Shown piece by piece: positions 52,772 to 63,342 of a stretch of 64,000 nucleotides of DNA. Position numbers and translations under genes: made by a program. Position 1 is the stretch's first letter. The number at the start of each line of letters is the position of its first letter. The stretch comes from Pseudo-nitzschia pungens (lineage: Eukaryota; Bacillariophyta; Bacillariophyceae; Bacillariales; Bacillariaceae): the NCBI GenBank assembly GCA_037355855.1, contig CM074765.1, forward strand, positions 806,001 to 870,000. The letters are read 5' to 3'. The notes under the pieces were generated by a model. That model did no database searches. It saw only the letters and a program-made list of their open reading frames with translations, and was not told the origin of the DNA.

Positions 52772-55408
52772 CTAATCCCAATCCTCCTCACGGCCATCAT
52801 CGCCCCTGCTTATGCCCAACATTTTGACGACGGCGCCCTTGATTGTATCGCGGTTCAAGAACGTCACGGTGCTCCCCAGAGGATTGTAGGTCCGAGGAGC
52901 ACCTACAAATGCCCATGATTCTGGGAGTAAATCTCTTCCCTGCAGGGTTGTAATCATGCTGGAAAATACGTTCGAACCAGGTCCTTCCTTGCAGATATCG
53001 GCAAACAGAACGTGATCATAAGACCTCTTGCCATCGTCCCTTTTCTGCCCAAGAAGTCTTTCCAATCCTTTTGGTGCATCGCTGAGATAGGGACAGTCAA
53101 TCACATCCAGCTCCGTTTCGCTAGTTATATATTGTTGATCAACAAGTCCTTTCCGTGCTCGGAGAGCAGTGACGACACCGTTGCCGTAGGTAACTATGGC
53201 GACGCGGGCATTGGATGTCGTTTTCTCGCTCGAAGATTCCGTCTCTCGAGGGATATCGCCAAATTCGTCTCGAACCGGAAGGCCATCGTCGCCTGCCCCG
53301 TATCGAATTACTTGATGAAAATCGAGGATCGTGTCGTGGCGGTCACCCGACAATCGTGGATAGGGAAATTGCCAGGCACCATCCCGATCCGTCTCGTGGA
53401 GGTGCCTCGAGTTGAGAAGGTTTGTGCAATCTACCAGGACAACAATCCTTCCGAGCTCGGCTTGCCAAACGGCGTGGCGAAAGCCCCTGACGTAATCGAA
53501 CCCATTCGAGAAGCAAACCAAATCGATGCCGGGGGGAATGTGCGCGAGTGCATTGTGCGTATGAAAGTTTCCTCCGAACACGCCACGATCGAACCCTTGA
53601 AGCCGAACGATCATGCCACCGTGTTTCTTGGCCTCTCTAGTTCTCCTGTTGCCACCCGAAGTCAGCCAGTGCTGGATCGCAATTTCGTAAAACATGTCCA
53701 CGCCGCAGTCGAGGTATTTGGCATAGGGGATCTCTACAATAGGTACCAGTCCAAGTTGGGAAAAGCCCATCGCGGCACCCAGCAAGGTGGTTTCATCCGG
53801 TGGAAAATCCAATACTCGATGAGGATGTTTGCCAGCCAAACCATCCGTAACCAAATAGTATCCACCATGGCGGACATCTTCACCCAGATACACAATCGAC
53901 TCGTGTTGATCCATGACTTCGTCGATGACGCGTGTCATCTGTTTTCTCATTACTTGCGGCTTTTCGTCTACCATTTCGTCCTGCTTCTCCAAAGCCTTTG
54001 GAGATCCCGTTAGCATTGACGTGAGGGGAACCGAGACACGATCCATCATTTCGGACAAACCGACCTTGGGTTCTCGTATAGCTGTTGCAAAAGCGGATTC
54101 TGTTTGGACGCAAACTTCCTCCCATCGGTCGGACAATTCGCCGTAGCTCGCGTAACCCAAGTATTCAACAGCTTGCTCGCAGGAAGCTTGCACGGGGCAC
54201 GACGAGTGGAGCCTTGCGATTTCTTCTGACCCCATGTACGCAAATTGACGGTCCGTAGCGGCATGACCAAAACGCCGCGTCAAATTTTGGTAAAGGATCA
54301 CGGAGGGAGCCTGTTTGGTGCGGCTGTAATCCATGGCTTGCTTCGTCACGTCATAGATTTCGAGCATGTCACCGGCATTTTCGACGCGAAAGACCGGGCA
54401 GAGCGGGTCGTTCTCGTCGGTGTTGTGAAAAAAGGCCTCAACAAACCCGTGCGTGCGATAGGAGATACTCAAGCCGTTGTCCGATATACCAAACACCACC
54501 GGGCACTTGATGTTTCTGTGTCTGGCATGTTTCGCAAGAGTTATAGACGACAGAAAATGATGGTTGTGCAGGGACCCGTCGCCGATTGTAACAAAGCTGA
54601 TGGGTCGATCCTTTGCTTCTGATTCCCTGCGCTGCTCCGTCATCGCATCTCTCAAGGAGTACCCGAGTGCACGACCAACCGCAGATGGACATTGAGAAGC
54701 CAGCGTGCTGCTTACAACGTATTCGTTTTCTCCACCGCCGATGCAACAATGGACACCCCCGGTAACGGGATCGTGTTTGCTGACAACGTATCCCCTTGCC
54801 CGCCCCAGCAACAATTCTCGAAACGCCGAGCTTCCAACGGTGGACGATTCATCGACACGCCGCGCCTTCCACTGCCTCGCCATGGAAATAGCTGTGTGCC
54901 GATAGTGCAACGCGGAAGAATCGCGGGGCCGCAGCAAAGATCCAACCGCCGACAAGGACTCTTCGCCGCAGGGACCAATGGTGTAAAACCCCTCCCCCAC
55001 CAGTGCGGCGATTCGCGCGTGAACATGAAGCGCCATCGTGGCCATTGAGGCATCCAGTGACGCCAAGTAATCATCACGGGAAGGCAAGCAATTGTATTCC
55101 TTGTTTCTCTGGCCGTGGTTGTTGCCGAGTGAAGGGGATTTGGAAGCGGACACGATGCCACGATCCTCGGTTCGTTTCCGTTGCAAAAATTCGGTCAATC
55201 GATTCGCGGCTCGGACTTCCGGCAATTCCTTGCGGATCGACGGGTCGCCGTAAGCTTCCCAGAGAGAAGATTTCGAATCTACATCGGCTTTGTAGCTTCT
55301 GTGGTATTGTTTGCGTTGCGGAAACAATAGTGGCCTGGAACGACTGAATCGTTCCGAAGCAACTCGCAACGACAACGACAACGACAACGAGTGGTATCTT
55401 CTTACCAT
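52772..55408 (-). CDS. Fused alpha-beta E1 of a 2-oxoacid dehydrogenase
   Basis: 878 aa from the ATG at 55408, single exon. An Arg/Ser-rich mitochondrial presequence comes first. Residues about 120-460 are the alpha domain: EGFYTIGPCGEESLSAVGSL, LHYRHTAISMARQW, DPVTGGVHCCIG and the thiamine-diphosphate motif GDGSLHNHHFLSSITLAKHA...SDNG (about 275-311). Residues about 500-870 are the beta domain: QHESIVYLGEDV, DFPPDETTLLGAAMGFSQLG, PIVEIPYAKYLDCGVDMFYE, GGNFHTHNALAHIPPG, RVAIVTYGNGVVTALRARKG and the closing PLGSTVTFLNRDTI. E1 decarboxylates a 2-oxoacid and loads the acyl group onto lipoyl-E2. Most eukaryotes encode the subunits separately. The overall pattern is closest to branched-chain-type E1, but substrate is inference. 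Confidence 0.88.
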   Translation of the reverse strand: MVRRYHSLSLSLSLRVASERFSRSRPLLFPQRKQYHRSYKADVDSKSSLWEAYGDPSIRKELPEVRAANRLTEFLQRKRTEDRGIVSASKSPSLGNNHGQRNKEYNCLPSRDDYLASLDASMATMALHVHARIAALVGEGFYTIGPCGEESLSAVGSLLRPRDSSALHYRHTAISMARQWKARRVDESSTVGSSAFRELLLGRARGYVVSKHDPVTGGVHCCIGGGENEYVVSSTLASQCPSAVGRALGYSLRDAMTEQRRESEAKDRPISFVTIGDGSLHNHHFLSSITLAKHARHRNIKCPVVFGISDNGLSISYRTHGFVEAFFHNTDENDPLCPVFRVENAGDMLEIYDVTKQAMDYSRTKQAPSVILYQNLTRRFGHAATDRQFAYMGSEEIARLHSSCPVQASCEQAVEYLGYASYGELSDRWEEVCVQTESAFATAIREPKVGLSEMMDRVSVPLTSMLTGSPKALEKQDEMVDEKPQVMRKQMTRVIDEVMDQHESIVYLGEDVRHGGYYLVTDGLAGKHPHRVLDFPPDETTLLGAAMGFSQLGLVPIVEIPYAKYLDCGVDMFYEIAIQHWLTSGGNRRTREAKKHGGMIVRLQGFDRGVFGGNFHTHNALAHIPPGIDLVCFSNGFDYVRGFRHAVWQAELGRIVVLVDCTNLLNSRHLHETDRDGAWQFPYPRLSGDRHDTILDFHQVIRYGAGDDGLPVRDEFGDIPRETESSSEKTTSNARVAIVTYGNGVVTALRARKGLVDQQYITSETELDVIDCPYLSDAPKGLERLLGQKRDDGKRSYDHVLFADICKEGPGSNVFSSMITTLQGRDLLPESWAFVGAPRTYNPLGSTVTFLNRDTIKGAVVKMLGISRGDDGREEDWD

Positions 55409-56369
55409 CACCTTGTCATCATTCGATCGATTGCTTGCTCTCGTTGAGTCTTCGGTTTCCGATGGGGTCGATCCGCCGAGCCGTCTCTTCTTCTCTTTCC
55501 ACCTATCTCAAAATGGAACATCGCATTGCGGAGTTGAATTTGCGATCCCTTTGGTGACACTTTCGTCCGAAGAATACGAGAACCCACAAAGTACGAGTAG
55601 GAGCACTTGCACTTAATTGATGGATCACACATCTACCATCTATCTACCGGAAGATCCAACGGATGAGAATCTGTAGGATAACAAAATACGATAGGTAAGA
55701 GACACTGAAGCATTGGTATGGTAAAGTTTCGTAGAAACAGTAATTACGTAAGTTACGGTAATTACAAATCGTGTACCGGTAGAGAATAGAGAAGCATCTC
55801 GTGAACGACATGACCCGTACGGCAATCACGCCACGAGTGAGGATCAATGACAGTACGTAAGATTAAAAGCTTTACCGGTACTATGAATTTTCCTCATTGC
55901 CCGTGTTCAGGACAGCGATGAGAAGTTTGTGATGGGTTCGCCCAAGTTGGTCACGTTCCAACCTTTTGGCGCAGGCTGCGCGACCGCTGTTGACGGTCAT
56001 CCAATCACATGTCCGAAGAAGACAGGCAAGACTGAACAAATGCCGTGAACGAAAGTAGCCGGTAACGAAGTCTTTGTAACCTTACTCGTACGCACATTGA
56101 GAGCCATCAATCTTGCACCGTTTGCGTGCATTTTGCATGAAAATTGGTCGGATCCAAAAACCGAGTGAAACAGGGTTCTCATTTCTGTCCGATCTGTTGA
56201 ACAGAAGGACCACAAATACAAAACGAACGCCACACCAATAGCGAGAAAGACATCAAAAGATAGATCTTTCCTTTTCCGTTGATTGAACATAAATCAAAAG
56301 AGGAACAAATCCTAAATCAACATCCCATTAGCACCACCAGCAACGAATAAACGAAACCAAAATATCATC
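55409..56369. other. Divergent promoter region of E1 and 6PGDH genes
   Basis: It separates two divergently transcribed metabolic genes. It contains exact GTAACCTTAC at 56076-56085, CGTAAGATTA near 55856, and a CGACAACGA run (55369-55389) within or next to the E1 start. No gene seen. Confidence 0.45.
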
Positions 56370-57949
56370 ATGTCTTGCGATGTCGGTTTGTACGGATTGG
56401 CCGTCATGGGCCAGAACTTTGCCCTGAATATGGCCGAACACGGATTCAAGGTTGCCGTTTGCAACAGGTCTCCTTCCAAGGTAGATACCACCGTTGCGCG
56501 TGCGAAAGAGGAAGGTGATTTGCCTCTGGAAGGATACAAGGAGATCAAGGACTTCATCGCGGCTCTTGCGGTCCCGCGCAAAGTCGTCATTTTGGTCATG
56601 GCCGGAAAGCCCGTCGACGCCACCATCGCGGCGCTATGCGAGTACATGGAACCGGGAGATGTTATCATCGATGGTGGAAACGAATGGTTCCCCAACTCCG
56701 TTCGCCGTTCCGAAGAACTCAAGCCCAAGGGAATCCACTTCATCGGAATGGGAATTTCCGGAGGAGAGGAGGGTGCCCGAAAGGGACCCAGTCTCATGCC
56801 CGGTGGACCCATTGAGGCCTACAAACTCATCGAGCCCATCCTCACGAAGTGCGCCGCTCAGGTTGACGGAGAAGCTTGCACCGGATACTGCGGACCCATT
56901 GGAGCCGGTAACTACGTCAAGATGGTTCACAACGGAATCGAATACGGTGATATGCAACTGATTGGCGAATGTTACGATATTCTCAAGGTGAGTGCTACAA
57001 TAATCCAGGTTTCAGCGCAGCCATGCTCGCGGCTTTGATCCGTGCGATGCGTGTCTCAAAATCATTTCCTCTCGCATCAAACCCTCTGCCAATGCCAGAA
57101 TGTTGTCGGCATGAGCAACGAGGAAATGCACAAATTGTTCACCGAATGGAACAAGACCGAATTGGATTCGTACTTGATCGAAATCACTTCCATTATCCTC
57201 GGAAAGAAGGACGACCAAGGTGAGGAAGGCGAAGTCGTAGACTACGTCCTCGACAAGACCGGCATGAAGGGAACCGGTCGCTGGACCGTCCAAGAAGCCG
57301 CCGAACAATCCGTTGCAGCACCCACCATTGCTGCCGCCCTGGACGCTCGATACCTCTCCGGCCGCAAGGACGAGCGTGTTGCATGCTTCAAAGATCTTGG
57401 AGGGCCCCAGTCCCAGCCAGATTTCCGTCGGATAAGGACCAGGTCCTCGAAGATCTCCAGGCCGCCCTTTACTGCTCGAAGATTTCTTCCTACGCGCAGG
57501 GACTGGCCACGATCAAGGCCGCCTCCGACAAATACGGATGGAACGTCGATTTGGGATTGTGCGCACGCATGTGGCGTGGTGGATGCATCATCCGCGCCAA
57601 GCTCCTCAAGGGAATTGCGGAAGCCGTTGGACGCGATGAAAACCTTGCCAACCTCATGGTCGACCCCGGTTTTGCTGCCGAACTCAACTCCCGCCAATAT
57701 GCCTGGCGTCGTGTTGTCACCCTTGCTATCGCCAATGGAGTCGCCGTGCCTTCCACCGCTGCCTCCCTCGCTTACTACGACCAATACCGCCGTGCCCGCC
57801 TGCCGGCCAACTTGATCCAATCGCAGCGTGACTTCTTTGGAGGACACACCTACGAGCGCACCGATAGACCCGGCGTCTTCCACACTCTTTGGGATACTAG
57901 CCACAAGGATATCGGTGATCTTGGTGGCCGAACCGCCGGTGAAGTCTAA
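56370..57949 (+). CDS. PGD: 6-phosphogluconate dehydrogenase, decarboxylating
   Basis: Exon 1 (56370-56987) and exon 2 (57099-57949) join across a 111-bp intron (GTGAGT donor, GCCAG acceptor, phase 0), giving ECYDILK-NVVGMSNEEM. The NADP-binding start is GLYGLAVMGQNFALNMAEHG. IIDGGNEWFPNSVRR, GMGISGGEEGARKGPSLMPG and the catalytic GNYVKMVHNGIEYGDMQ follow. Exon 2 has GTGRWTVQEAAEQS and RAKLLKGI. In exon 2 the frame breaks twice within 20 bp: one base too many at AAA (57390-57392) and one at CCCC (57405-57408). Correcting both gives a standard 488-aa enzyme (KILEGPVPARFPSDKDQVLE). Such breaks in this enzyme suggest sequence error. It oxidises 6-phosphogluconate to ribulose 5-phosphate with NADPH; no organelle leader, so cytosolic. 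Confidence 0.93.
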
Positions 57950-59052
57950 GTTCTTGACGAGCACTTACCACAAGGCGCATACTTCCATCCTACGTATTCG
58001 CAAATACATAAAAATCTAACGAAAAAAGAAGGGTGACTCCAACCCAAGTCCAGTGAATTGAATCTTGAGAAAGTTATCAAAATGATCCCAGGGATGTAAT
58101 CCGTGAACATTCCAATGAGTTCCATACAAAGAATGAACGATGTAATAGGAAAGTCTAATTAATTAACAACGAATTGATTGGATCATTATTATTATTTGTT
58201 TTCTTAGTTCCAATACAAAGTCTTCATGTTCATGAGAAGAACATAAATACCACATTACACGACTATTACACGTGTACCCAGATCTGGTTCACGCTGCCCA
58301 ACACTGGTCGTAAAGTTGCGGTTTGGTTGCCAGTTTCATAGATTCAACCACACTTTTGGATAAGGTCCTCAACGCTGATATCAGTCATTCTTGAGCACTA
58401 CGGTACGTACGTTCAAACTGAGGTCTTAACACCTCGACAAAATTTTTTCGGAGTTGACTTTTTGATAAAAATGAAACAGATCACAACAAGAGGCGGGAGC
58501 GTAATTACGTAATTACCCTTTTTTTATCCTCCGTTACCGGTATTGCAACCTTGCAACCATTCAGGGCGGGATGCATGCGTCAACACGCCGAACGTTTGTT
58601 TTTGGTCAAATATAGCGCAAGAGGAAATGTCTGGGCATAATGAAATATTGTCGAAAAAATTTGAACAATGAAACCTGGGACTAAGATTAACCTTAGTTCT
58701 CATACCAGAACAATTAGGAACCTTGGTCCTAAAATCACATGTCACATGCATTGTCACGAACTTTCCCGGGTTCACAGTGGGATCGGTGCACAAAAAAACG
58801 TCGAGTCGGATATTTAGGAACGTTCTGCATTCGATGAAATAAAAGCACATCGATCGAGGACCAAGACAGCCTCGAAAGACACACCGAACCCACGAACTCC
58901 GAAGACATTCACCGCAGTGATTGGTCAAGAGCAACAAAGACTGTCTGTGTTGTCGGCATTGAACATCATTATCTTTGGGGAGAGGGGAACATCGATTCTG
59001 CGAAAGAACTTTCGTGCTCATCGGACACACGCAAAGGCTAGAAACATCGATC
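57950..59052. other. Intergenic region
   Basis: No gene recognised. A 183-codon minus-strand frame (58524-59075) is Cys-rich by chance and matches nothing. This is the upstream region of the LRR transmembrane gene. Confidence 0.45.
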
Positions 59053-62000
59053 ATGTACAACAGTCGGTCTCGCAACGATGATTATTACCACCGTCGTTCT
59101 ATTCCACGCCCACTAGGAGCTCCCCAGCCATCCTCGAATGCTCCCGGAGCGTACAAAGACGAACCAGGGCAAGACGAGCACACCGTTGGGACCGTCAGCT
59201 GTACCCAAAGCGGAACGACTGCCAGTGCACGTAGTCTTCGTGGAACGAGCCAAATCAATAGAGGCGCTCAAAGTGGCAGCGACTACTCTCGAAGCAGGAA
59301 CACAAGAAGCGACAATAGTCGTAGCGCCATTGGTAATGATGCGAAACGAAGGGACAGCCACCCGACTAAACCCGGGATGATCAACAAAACAAGACGCAGC
59401 GGTGGCGCGAGGAGCAGCAACAAGAACATTCCGAGCAGCGAGAGCAACACCAAAACAACTACCAGCGCGAGACGTGATGAGAGTGAGATGATCAGAAACA
59501 AACACAGCAGTAGCAGTAGCAGACGACCTAGCAGCAAGCGCAACAGAGGCAGCGGGGGCTTCACGAGAATGGATGGGCACGTCCCCGGTGTGAATCGGAC
59601 CAGAATGAAAATGCCAAGGGCAGTCCACATGGAGGATTCCGAATCGGACGTTGGATCTTTGCCGCTTCGTCTGAGTTACCACAATAGAAGGTGTCTATCT
59701 TGGCTATTCGACGACTTAGATTGGGAATGGGATCGCGACCGAAGTCGAAATCGCAATCGAGATCATATTATGGTTCATGATTTGGGAGCCTCGGATTTGC
59801 CCAATGCGCCGGTATCGTCGGCCGGTCCCAACGCTGCTGTTGGAAGAAATCTTAGCAGCAACAGCAGTTATCACATAACTCCACTTTCTCCCCAAGTTTC
59901 TCTATCGTTGTCTTCGATAACCCATTCCTTTTCGGACAACGCCAGCACTGCCGATAGATCTGTGGCAGCTGGTATGTGTAGGAACGACGAAGATAGAACC
60001 AACACCAAATGTTTCGATCCAGCACCCAGGAGAGATGCAGATGCGGTGGTAGCAGAGATTGTTGATGAGGCCCAACTCGAAGCAGAATTTGCCGAACGTG
60101 TAAGATCACGCATGGCCTTGGCGACAGAAATTCGGCAGTCCGCGACCGCAGAGGACACGGCTAAGAAAAAGAGAGGCTCCAGAGGTGACGGCAACAGCAA
60201 ACGCAGCCGTAATGCCCGAAAGAAAAGGGAAGTAATAAAAGAACCAAGAGACGAAGAGGAAACACGTCCCAAGCGACGAATGAAGCTGTGTCTCGTGGGA
60301 TGGTTCCTTTTGTTTGTGGTCGTCTTGACTGTTGTTTTGAAGCTTTTTCTGCCGACAAGAGTCAACGAAGACGGTTCTTGGGCGACAAAACCCGACGAGA
60401 GTAACAATTGGTGGAAAACACCTTATCAGTTCACCGGTGGAGATTCGGATCGCACGTCTGAGGAGAACAGCAAGAATCAGATGAGTGCTAATTCGAGCAG
60501 CACGCAATTCCCTCTCTCTATCGAAAATTTGGAAAAAGAAAACTACCTTAGGCAGATGGCCATGCAAATATCCGGGTTGTCATTTGTGGAGGTCAAGAAC
60601 AATCCACAAAGGCTTGCTCTGGAATGGATGCTAACCGATCCCTACATTTTTTGGGGTGTCATAGACAATGAATCGAATCCCGGAGTCAAACTCGCAGAAC
60701 GATATGCCCTAGCTGTCGTATACTTTTCCACTTCCGGGGAGACCTGGTTCGATGACATTGGGTTTCTGAGCGCTTCCTCTGTCTGCGACTGGAATGCTTG
60801 CAACGGCTGCATAGATCAGGTTCTGCACCATTCTCACTACGGGGAAAAGGATTCGCGAGAAGATCTACCGTACATTTACAAGGAGGGCGAACGCCGTGGT
60901 GTCATTTGCAACGCCAACAACGAGGTGATCGGTTTACGGCTTGATCATAACAATATGATAGGCACGATTCCCAGTGAGTTGCAAATCTTGCGACAGATGA
61001 AAGACCTGAGCATGAGCTCCAATGAAGGTCTTTCGGGGACTATACCGCCTGAGTTGGGAGAACTTGTCTACACGAGCGCGCTGAAATTTTCCAGGTGCAA
61101 CCTCCAAGGGACCCTGCCGGATACACTGCAGCTTCTCACAGAATTGGAACTATTTTCAGTCTACCAGAACCAGCTGACGGGCACACTGCCTGAAAGATTG
61201 CTTGAAGCAATACCTGGTCTACGCACTGGCGATTTCGGTTCCAACCAATTCGAGGGGACGATTCCAGATGTCTTTGGAGCACAATCATCCCTGCAAAACC
61301 TATTTGTGGATGGCAACAATCTCCGTGGACCGATCCCATCTTCTCTTTACGCTTCAACTAGTTTGCAAATTTTGGACTTTTCCGATAACAATCTTGAGGG
61401 TAGGATTGCCCCGCAAGTGTCAGCCATGAAAGACCTCCGACGACTTGTTCTGGACAAAAACCAATTTTCGGGAACTCTACCGACGGAATTTGCGAAAGTG
61501 ATATACCTGGAACATTTTTCTGCGAGCCACAATGCTCTTTCGGGAAGCCTTCCGCACGAAGTTGTTGCGATGCGAAAGCTCGTCCATCTGGATTTGTCAT
61601 TCAACAACTTTACCAACAAGGAATACGACCCCGAGACCATAGGTGGATCGCCATCTCTCGGCTTTCTCAATTTAGAGTCCAACCCGTACTTTGGCGGAGT
61701 TTCTGCAATGAGCGCAAGCGATCTCAAACGCTCGTCTTTGGCGGAAGTAAATCTGAAGGACACTAACATACAGGGATTGAACGACCAATTGTGCGAAAAT
61801 AGCAGCTTTCCGGAGAACTCCTTTGGAATGGGTATTCGAATCCATGCCGATTGCTTGGAGAACGGTTTTGTCCAGTGCGATTGCTGTGCATCGTGTTGCG
61901 AGTCCGATGGAGTGAACTGTGTCGCAAACACTGATGGGATTTGTCGTGCGCACAAAGATGGATTCCAAAAAATGTGGGACGACATCATTCAAAATGGCAG

Positions 62001-62682
62001 CGAACACTTTTCTATGGACTGCAAATGCAAGGACGATAATCAAAATCTCAGTGGGTTGTACCATACTTTTTGCAACGATGGTTACAAAGTCATCGACACC
62101 GATGGGACGGAATACATTGACACGAAACACTACATTTGCTTGAGAGATAATTACGACTATAATGCACTGAATGCTCCCGACGAACCTCTGATCTGTGCTG
62201 CAAACACCAATTACGGATATACCTTTGATGAAAGTACGGGAGCCGAAATATCGTTCCAGAATACCATTGTGTACGGGGAAGACAGTACAAGATGGAGCGG
62301 AACGAGCATTCTCTTTCGTTCGTATCCAGAAGGGGAAGGCCCGTACTGTCAGGTATGGGTCGATGGCGAACAGTGTGAGGAGTGCATCCCTGCCGATTGT
62401 GGGGGCGGAGACGACGGTAGGGATCAAGATGGATTTGTAATCTCCTGCCGAAATCTGAACAATCGACACGGGAGCTACCATCAAGGGTACACCTTTGACA
62501 GCTGCACGGATAACGCACGCTCGTCCAGAGAACGACGAGACAAGAACGGCTATTTAGAGATCTTTCATGCCGCCGTGGATCGATCAATTGTGGAGTGCTA
62601 CGACGACCAGAGTTGCACCACCGGGCAGCTTCCGATATTTTTGAAATTCCTCCAAACTGCACCAGAATGGTATCGTGCCTGA
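59053..62682 (+). CDS. Single-pass transmembrane LRR protein (receptor-like)
   Basis: 1209 aa from the ATG at 59053; upstream codons in frame lack an ATG. Residues 1-400 are disordered and Ser/Arg/Asn-rich with an acidic patch near 190-260. One transmembrane helix (MKLCLVGWFLLFVVVLTVVL, from residue 410) is preceded by basic residues (RPKRR), so the N-terminus is cytoplasmic. Outside are WFDDIGFLSASSVCDWNACN, then eight to ten plant-type LRRs at about 620-870 (NMIGTIPSEL, LSGTIPPELGELV, LTGTLPERLLE, LRGPIPSSLYAS, FSGTLPTEFAKV). Next comes a Cys-rich cap (CDCCASCCESDGVNC) and 300 more residues with paired cysteines. No kinase domain is present. Diatoms have many such proteins; roles in cell-surface recognition or adhesion are assumed, not shown. 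Confidence 0.85.
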   Translation: MYNSRSRNDDYYHRRSIPRPLGAPQPSSNAPGAYKDEPGQDEHTVGTVSCTQSGTTASARSLRGTSQINRGAQSGSDYSRSRNTRSDNSRSAIGNDAKRRDSHPTKPGMINKTRRSGGARSSNKNIPSSESNTKTTTSARRDESEMIRNKHSSSSSRRPSSKRNRGSGGFTRMDGHVPGVNRTRMKMPRAVHMEDSESDVGSLPLRLSYHNRRCLSWLFDDLDWEWDRDRSRNRNRDHIMVHDLGASDLPNAPVSSAGPNAAVGRNLSSNSSYHITPLSPQVSLSLSSITHSFSDNASTADRSVAAGMCRNDEDRTNTKCFDPAPRRDADAVVAEIVDEAQLEAEFAERVRSRMALATEIRQSATAEDTAKKKRGSRGDGNSKRSRNARKKREVIKEPRDEEETRPKRRMKLCLVGWFLLFVVVLTVVLKLFLPTRVNEDGSWATKPDESNNWWKTPYQFTGGDSDRTSEENSKNQMSANSSSTQFPLSIENLEKENYLRQMAMQISGLSFVEVKNNPQRLALEWMLTDPYIFWGVIDNESNPGVKLAERYALAVVYFSTSGETWFDDIGFLSASSVCDWNACNGCIDQVLHHSHYGEKDSREDLPYIYKEGERRGVICNANNEVIGLRLDHNNMIGTIPSELQILRQMKDLSMSSNEGLSGTIPPELGELVYTSALKFSRCNLQGTLPDTLQLLTELELFSVYQNQLTGTLPERLLEAIPGLRTGDFGSNQFEGTIPDVFGAQSSLQNLFVDGNNLRGPIPSSLYASTSLQILDFSDNNLEGRIAPQVSAMKDLRRLVLDKNQFSGTLPTEFAKVIYLEHFSASHNALSGSLPHEVVAMRKLVHLDLSFNNFTNKEYDPETIGGSPSLGFLNLESNPYFGGVSAMSASDLKRSSLAEVNLKDTNIQGLNDQLCENSSFPENSFGMGIRIHADCLENGFVQCDCCASCCESDGVNCVANTDGICRAHKDGFQKMWDDIIQNGSEHFSMDCKCKDDNQNLSGLYHTFCNDGYKVIDTDGTEYIDTKHYICLRDNYDYNALNAPDEPLICAANTNYGYTFDESTGAEISFQNTIVYGEDSTRWSGTSILFRSYPEGEGPYCQVWVDGEQCEECIPADCGGGDDGRDQDGFVISCRNLNNRHGSYHQGYTFDSCTDNARSSRERRDKNGYLEIFHAAVDRSIVECYDDQSCTTGQLPIFLKFLQTAPEWYRA

Positions 62683-63342
62683 TGTGGGGAAACGTCTGCC
62701 ACGAAGCTAGTGATCTCGTGCTTCGCTAAATCATGTACTACTTAGAATTTTTCAATACTAAAGTATAATTCACAACCCACCGTAGATCATGGACCAGGTA
62801 AAAGCGAGAAACAGAGATAGCAGTATTTGCTTACAATGTAAATTATTCCTCGGGTTTGCTGTGAAACGGAAAGATGTTCTGTAGGTTGCCAAGATCAAGG
62901 CTGCCAAGAGAATGAATGGTACGAAATACTTCAATAGTAGAAGTCGTGTTTTGCTATCATAAATTCTACTTGTAAAAATTATTTTTGTTAAATCAATGGT
63001 AAAGAGATTCCTCACAAAATCTAATCTACATTCATTTACGAAATCAATTTACCCACCCGAGAACTTCAAAAAGGTTGAATAAAAGAAAATACCTTCGTCA
63101 CCGTGTCCAACGACTTCAGCGAATGCTGATGCCGTGTCCAGCGACTTCAGCGAAAAATATGATGATCGCCTAGGACTAACCCATACATTTTTGAGGTTTG
63201 AGGCACGGGAAACTCCACCGGGATTGGAAGAGATCCATTTTCAGAGCTTTATATGCGAAAAACGGCTGGAAAAGAAACAAACTGCTGCACTCTTTCTAGC
63301 CTTTGCGGAGCCCCGTTTTGTCCACAGGTGTTGCTTTGTGGA
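62683..63342. other. Spacer between convergent genes
   Basis: Probably 3' untranslated regions. A duplicated 20-bp-class segment (CGTGTCCA.CGACTTCAGCGA) occurs at about 63102-63122 and 63133-63153. A hydrophobic minus-strand frame (62770-63015) lacks an ATG. Confidence 0.4.

Noticed and set aside
53012..54013. 333-codon plus-strand frame
   Set aside because: Antisense of the E1 dehydrogenase gene.
58524..59075. 183-codon minus-strand gene
   Set aside because: No recognisable domain, lies over the upstream region and start of the LRR transmembrane gene, and composition looks random.
62770..63015. Hydrophobic 81-codon minus-strand frame
   Set aside because: No ATG at its start and AT-rich composition typical of spacer.
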